Shown here: positions 4,758 through 7,195 of the stretch, piece by piece | Position numbering within the stretch: position 1 is the stretch's first letter | How the letters are laid out: every line of letters starts with the position of its first letter | DNA from: Sedimenticola_A endophacoides | GTDB taxonomy: Bacteria; Pseudomonadota; Gammaproteobacteria; Chromatiales; Chromatiaceae | Assembly: GCA_003062345.1 (NCBI GenBank) | Contig: PQCO01000315.1 | Span: forward strand, 1-7,195 | Reading direction: 5' to 3' | Length of the DNA stretch: 7,195 nucleotides | Made by a program: the position numbers and the translations under genes | Notes under the pieces: generated by a model | What the model was told of the DNA's origin: nothing | Database searches by the model: none | What the model saw: the letters and a program-made list of their open reading frames with translations, nothing else

Positions 4758-5984
4758 ATGATGGATCGACGGATTCACGGCGCAATGTTTGGCGGGTGTG
4801 TGTTTCTGCTGTTGGCCTGCGCGATTTGCGCCACGGTCTCCGCTGCTCCGGCCCCTACGGCGGAGCGGGAGGATACGGTCGACCTCCACTTCTTCTGGTC
4901 GCGCAACTGCGCTCACTGCATGGAGGCGGAGCCCTTCGTCCGCTCCCTGGCCCTTGAGTACCCCTGGTTGCGGCTGCACAGCCTGGAGCTGTCGCGCAGT
5001 GCCGGGAACGCCCGCCGCTACCGGGAGATGGCGGCGAGTCTGGGTCAGTCGGCGGGGGCGGTCCCGGCATTCTTCTTTTGCGGAATGATGGGTACCGGTT
5101 TCGACCACCCCGAGGGGGTGGGACGCCAGCTGCGCCAGGCCCTGATCGACTGCCACGCCGGGCGGACGGTGGCCCGACCACAGGCCGCGCTGCCGGCCGG
5201 GATCGATCCGCGAACCATGTCGCTGCCGCTGTTTACCCTCACCCTCGCCGCGCTCGATGCCTTTAATCCCTGCGCCTTCTTTGTGTTGCTGTTCCTGCTC
5301 AGCCTGCTGGTCAATGCCCGAAGCCGGCCCCGCATGCTGCTGGTAGGAGGGCTCTTCGTACTCGTCTCCGGGGGGGTCTATTTTCTATTCATGGCCGCCT
5401 GGCTGGAGCTGTTCCTGCTGGTCGGAGCGCTGGAGTGGGTGACCCTGGCCGCCGGGCTGGTGGCGCTGTTGATCGGCGCTCTGGGTGTCAAGGACTACTT
5501 CTTGTACGGACGGGGACCCTCGCTGTCGTTGCCGACCCCGGCTCGCTCCGCGCTGTTTCGGCGCATGCGCGCCCTGCTGGAGGCCGGTGGGCTGTCGGCA
5601 CTGCTGCTGGGGACCTTTGTCCTGGCGTTGGTCGCGAACGGCTACGAGCTGCTGTGCACGGCGGGCTTTCCCATGGTTTACACCCGGGTGCTGACCCTCC
5701 AGGTTGCCGACCAGACCCTGTACTACCTCTATCTGCTGCTCTACAACCTGATCTATGTGACGCCGTTGCTGCTGATCGTTCTCCTGTTTGTCCTGAGCAT
5801 GGGGCGCCGGAAGCTCTCGGAGCGTGAGGGCCGGGGTCTGAAGCTCCTCTCCGGGGTGATGATGAGCGGTCTCGGCCTGATGCTGCTGGTCGCCCCGCAA
5901 TGGCTCAACCGGCTGTTTACGGGACTGGCGCTGCTGCTGGTCGCCATCGCCGTCACCCTGGTGGTGCGGCGCCGCTGGCCGTGA
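4758..5984 (+). CDS. thioredoxin-domain / DsbD-like transmembrane thiol-redox protein
   Basis: A 408-residue inner-membrane protein that probably passes electrons from cytoplasmic thioredoxin to a periplasmic thiol. An N-terminal signal or anchor segment (about 10-30) ends in an Ala-rich stretch. It is followed by a thioredoxin-like domain with active site CAHC (51-54, FFWSRNCAHCMEAEPF) and the cis-Pro region VPAFFF (102-107). From about 155 on there is a DsbD/CcdA-type membrane domain with several hydrophobic helices. It carries the two family cysteines, in NPCAF (Cys172) and ELLCTAGFP (Cys300). Classical DsbD has its thioredoxin domain at the C-terminus; here it is at the N-terminus. Start choice: tandem ATGs at 4758 and 4761 after a G-rich tract; GTG at 4740 or ATG at 4785 are possible too. 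It ends 12 nt from the menB stop. The periplasmic target is unknown. Confidence 0.88.
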   Translation: MMDRRIHGAMFGGCVFLLLACAICATVSAAPAPTAEREDTVDLHFFWSRNCAHCMEAEPFVRSLALEYPWLRLHSLELSRSAGNARRYREMAASLGQSAGAVPAFFFCGMMGTGFDHPEGVGRQLRQALIDCHAGRTVARPQAALPAGIDPRTMSLPLFTLTLAALDAFNPCAFFVLLFLLSLLVNARSRPRMLLVGGLFVLVSGGVYFLFMAAWLELFLLVGALEWVTLAAGLVALLIGALGVKDYFLYGRGPSLSLPTPARSALFRRMRALLEAGGLSALLLGTFVLALVANGYELLCTAGFPMVYTRVLTLQVADQTLYYLYLLLYNLIYVTPLLLIVLLFVLSMGRRKLSEREGRGLKLLSGVMMSGLGLMLLVAPQWLNRLFTGLALLLVAIAVTLVVRRRWP

Positions 5985-5996
5985 TCCGCCAGGCTG

Positions 5997-6818
<822 letters not shown>

Positions 6819-6886
6819 GTGCGCTCCTCGCCCGGGGTTGTTGAATGGGTGATGGCGACCCGGCCGCCGTCGGTAAAACTGCTTTA

Positions 6887-6906
6887 TGCCGGCGATTCTG
6901 GCGGCA
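6887..6906. repeat. imperfect inverted repeat in the men divergent promoter region
   Basis: TGCCGGC (6887-6893) and GGCGGCA (6900-6906) form a 7-bp inverted repeat with one mismatch around GATTCT. It lies in the 132-bp gap between menB and the probable menE and overlaps the -35 area of a candidate plus-strand promoter. It could be an operator for both genes, but the evidence is only symmetry and position. Confidence 0.3.
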
Positions 6907-6924
6907 TAATAGGGCCAGTACAAT
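6896..6924 (+). promoter_or_regulatory. candidate promoter for the probable menE
   Basis: TACAAT (6919-6924) matches 5 of 6 positions of the -10 consensus and lies 17 nt after TTCTGG (6896-6901), a poor -35. The -10 is 26 nt before the start codon at 6951, leaving a very short leader. The local AT-rich patch stands out from GC-rich surroundings, which supports a promoter here. Confidence 0.35.
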
Positions 6925-6950
6925 AACCCCGGTCAATTTTTCGCCCCCCG

Positions 6951-7195
6951 ATGCAGCCGTTGCAATCCGAATTCCGGCCCTTCCATCCACGCCAGCAGGT
7001 GCGCGAGGCGCGGGCGTGGCTGCCCCTCCTGCGCGGGCTCGGGGTAAGTGGCGCGGCGGCGCTGGCGGTGCGGAGTGGCGACCCCGGCTGCTGGGTACGG
7101 ATCTGGGCCCTGGCGCGCGCCGCCGGCCAGCCGTTCATGCCCCTGGCCCCGGATCTGCGGGGGGCGCGGCTCAACGCCCTGCTGGAGGGGGCGGG
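6951..7195 (+). CDS. menE: AMP-dependent acyl-CoA ligase, N-terminal part (probable o-succinylbenzoate-CoA ligase)
   Basis: Only 81 codons are visible; the gene runs off the right edge. The segment AVRSGDPGCWVRIWALARA (about 38-56) followed by GQPFMPLAPDLRGARLNALLEG fits the early part of ANL-superfamily adenylating enzymes, where a conserved Ala-Gly stretch and P-L-x-P precede the nucleotide-binding region. The diagnostic AMP-binding motif is not yet reached. Position next to divergent menB makes MenE, which activates o-succinylbenzoate with CoA to make the MenB substrate, the best guess; another acyl-CoA ligase is possible. The start ATG at 6951 is the first in the open frame (in-frame TAA at 6924-6926) but lacks a clear ribosome site; GTG at 6999 is an alternative. 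Confidence 0.68.
   Translation, partial: MQPLQSEFRPFHPRQQVREARAWLPLLRGLGVSGAAALAVRSGDPGCWVRIWALARAAGQPFMPLAPDLRGARLNALLEGA

Overview
The window is a GC-rich bacterial chromosome segment. TsaC and MenB resemble the E. coli proteins closely, and the gene set (class I PurE, TsaC, menaquinone genes, an IS1380-type element) fits a gammaproteobacterium, perhaps of the sulfur-oxidising or Chromatiales kind. This taxonomic guess is inference; no rRNA or tRNA is present to fix it.

Layout. (1) 1-~540, minus: the 5' part of an IS1380-family insertion sequence. Its transposase runs off the left edge, and its outer end lies in an AT-rich stretch just upstream of the next gene. (2) 646-3150, plus: a four-gene accessory cluster. 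It holds a small Roadblock/LC7 protein, a short GNAT acetyltransferase, a four-cysteine zinc finger joined by a Pro/His linker to a probable second Roadblock-like domain, and an orphan LivG-like ABC ATPase without a permease. The last three genes overlap (4 and 17 nt), so they are probably translated together. The ATPase keeps a perfect Walker A motif, but its Q-loop, signature, Walker B aspartate and H-loop positions are all changed. No MglA-type GTPase and no transporter membrane subunit lies beside it. This cluster is the most unusual part of the window. (3) 3151-3421: a convergent gap with a long imperfect inverted repeat. (4) 3422-4502, minus: purE followed 16 nt later by tsaC, two housekeeping genes, with no purK on either side. 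(5) 4758-5984, plus: a membrane thiol-redox protein with an N-terminal periplasmic thioredoxin-like domain (CAHC) and a C-terminal DsbD/CcdA-type membrane domain. (6) 5997-6818, minus: menB, convergent with the redox gene and only 12 nt away. (7) 6951-7195, plus: the start of an acyl-CoA ligase-like gene, probably menE, divergent from menB across a 132-bp promoter region.

How the genes fit together. PurE (purine synthesis), TsaC (tRNA t6A37 modification) and MenB/MenE (menaquinone synthesis) are core metabolism. The redox protein would move reducing power across the inner membrane, for example for cytochrome c or disulfide handling. The Roadblock/zinc-finger/ABC cluster has no function I can name. 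Its composition suggests a cytoplasmic regulatory or scaffolding complex with a nucleotide-binding subunit, not a transporter. The IS element next to it may supply an outward promoter. Intergenic gaps are all under 300 bp, and I saw no tRNA, rRNA, CRISPR array or riboswitch.
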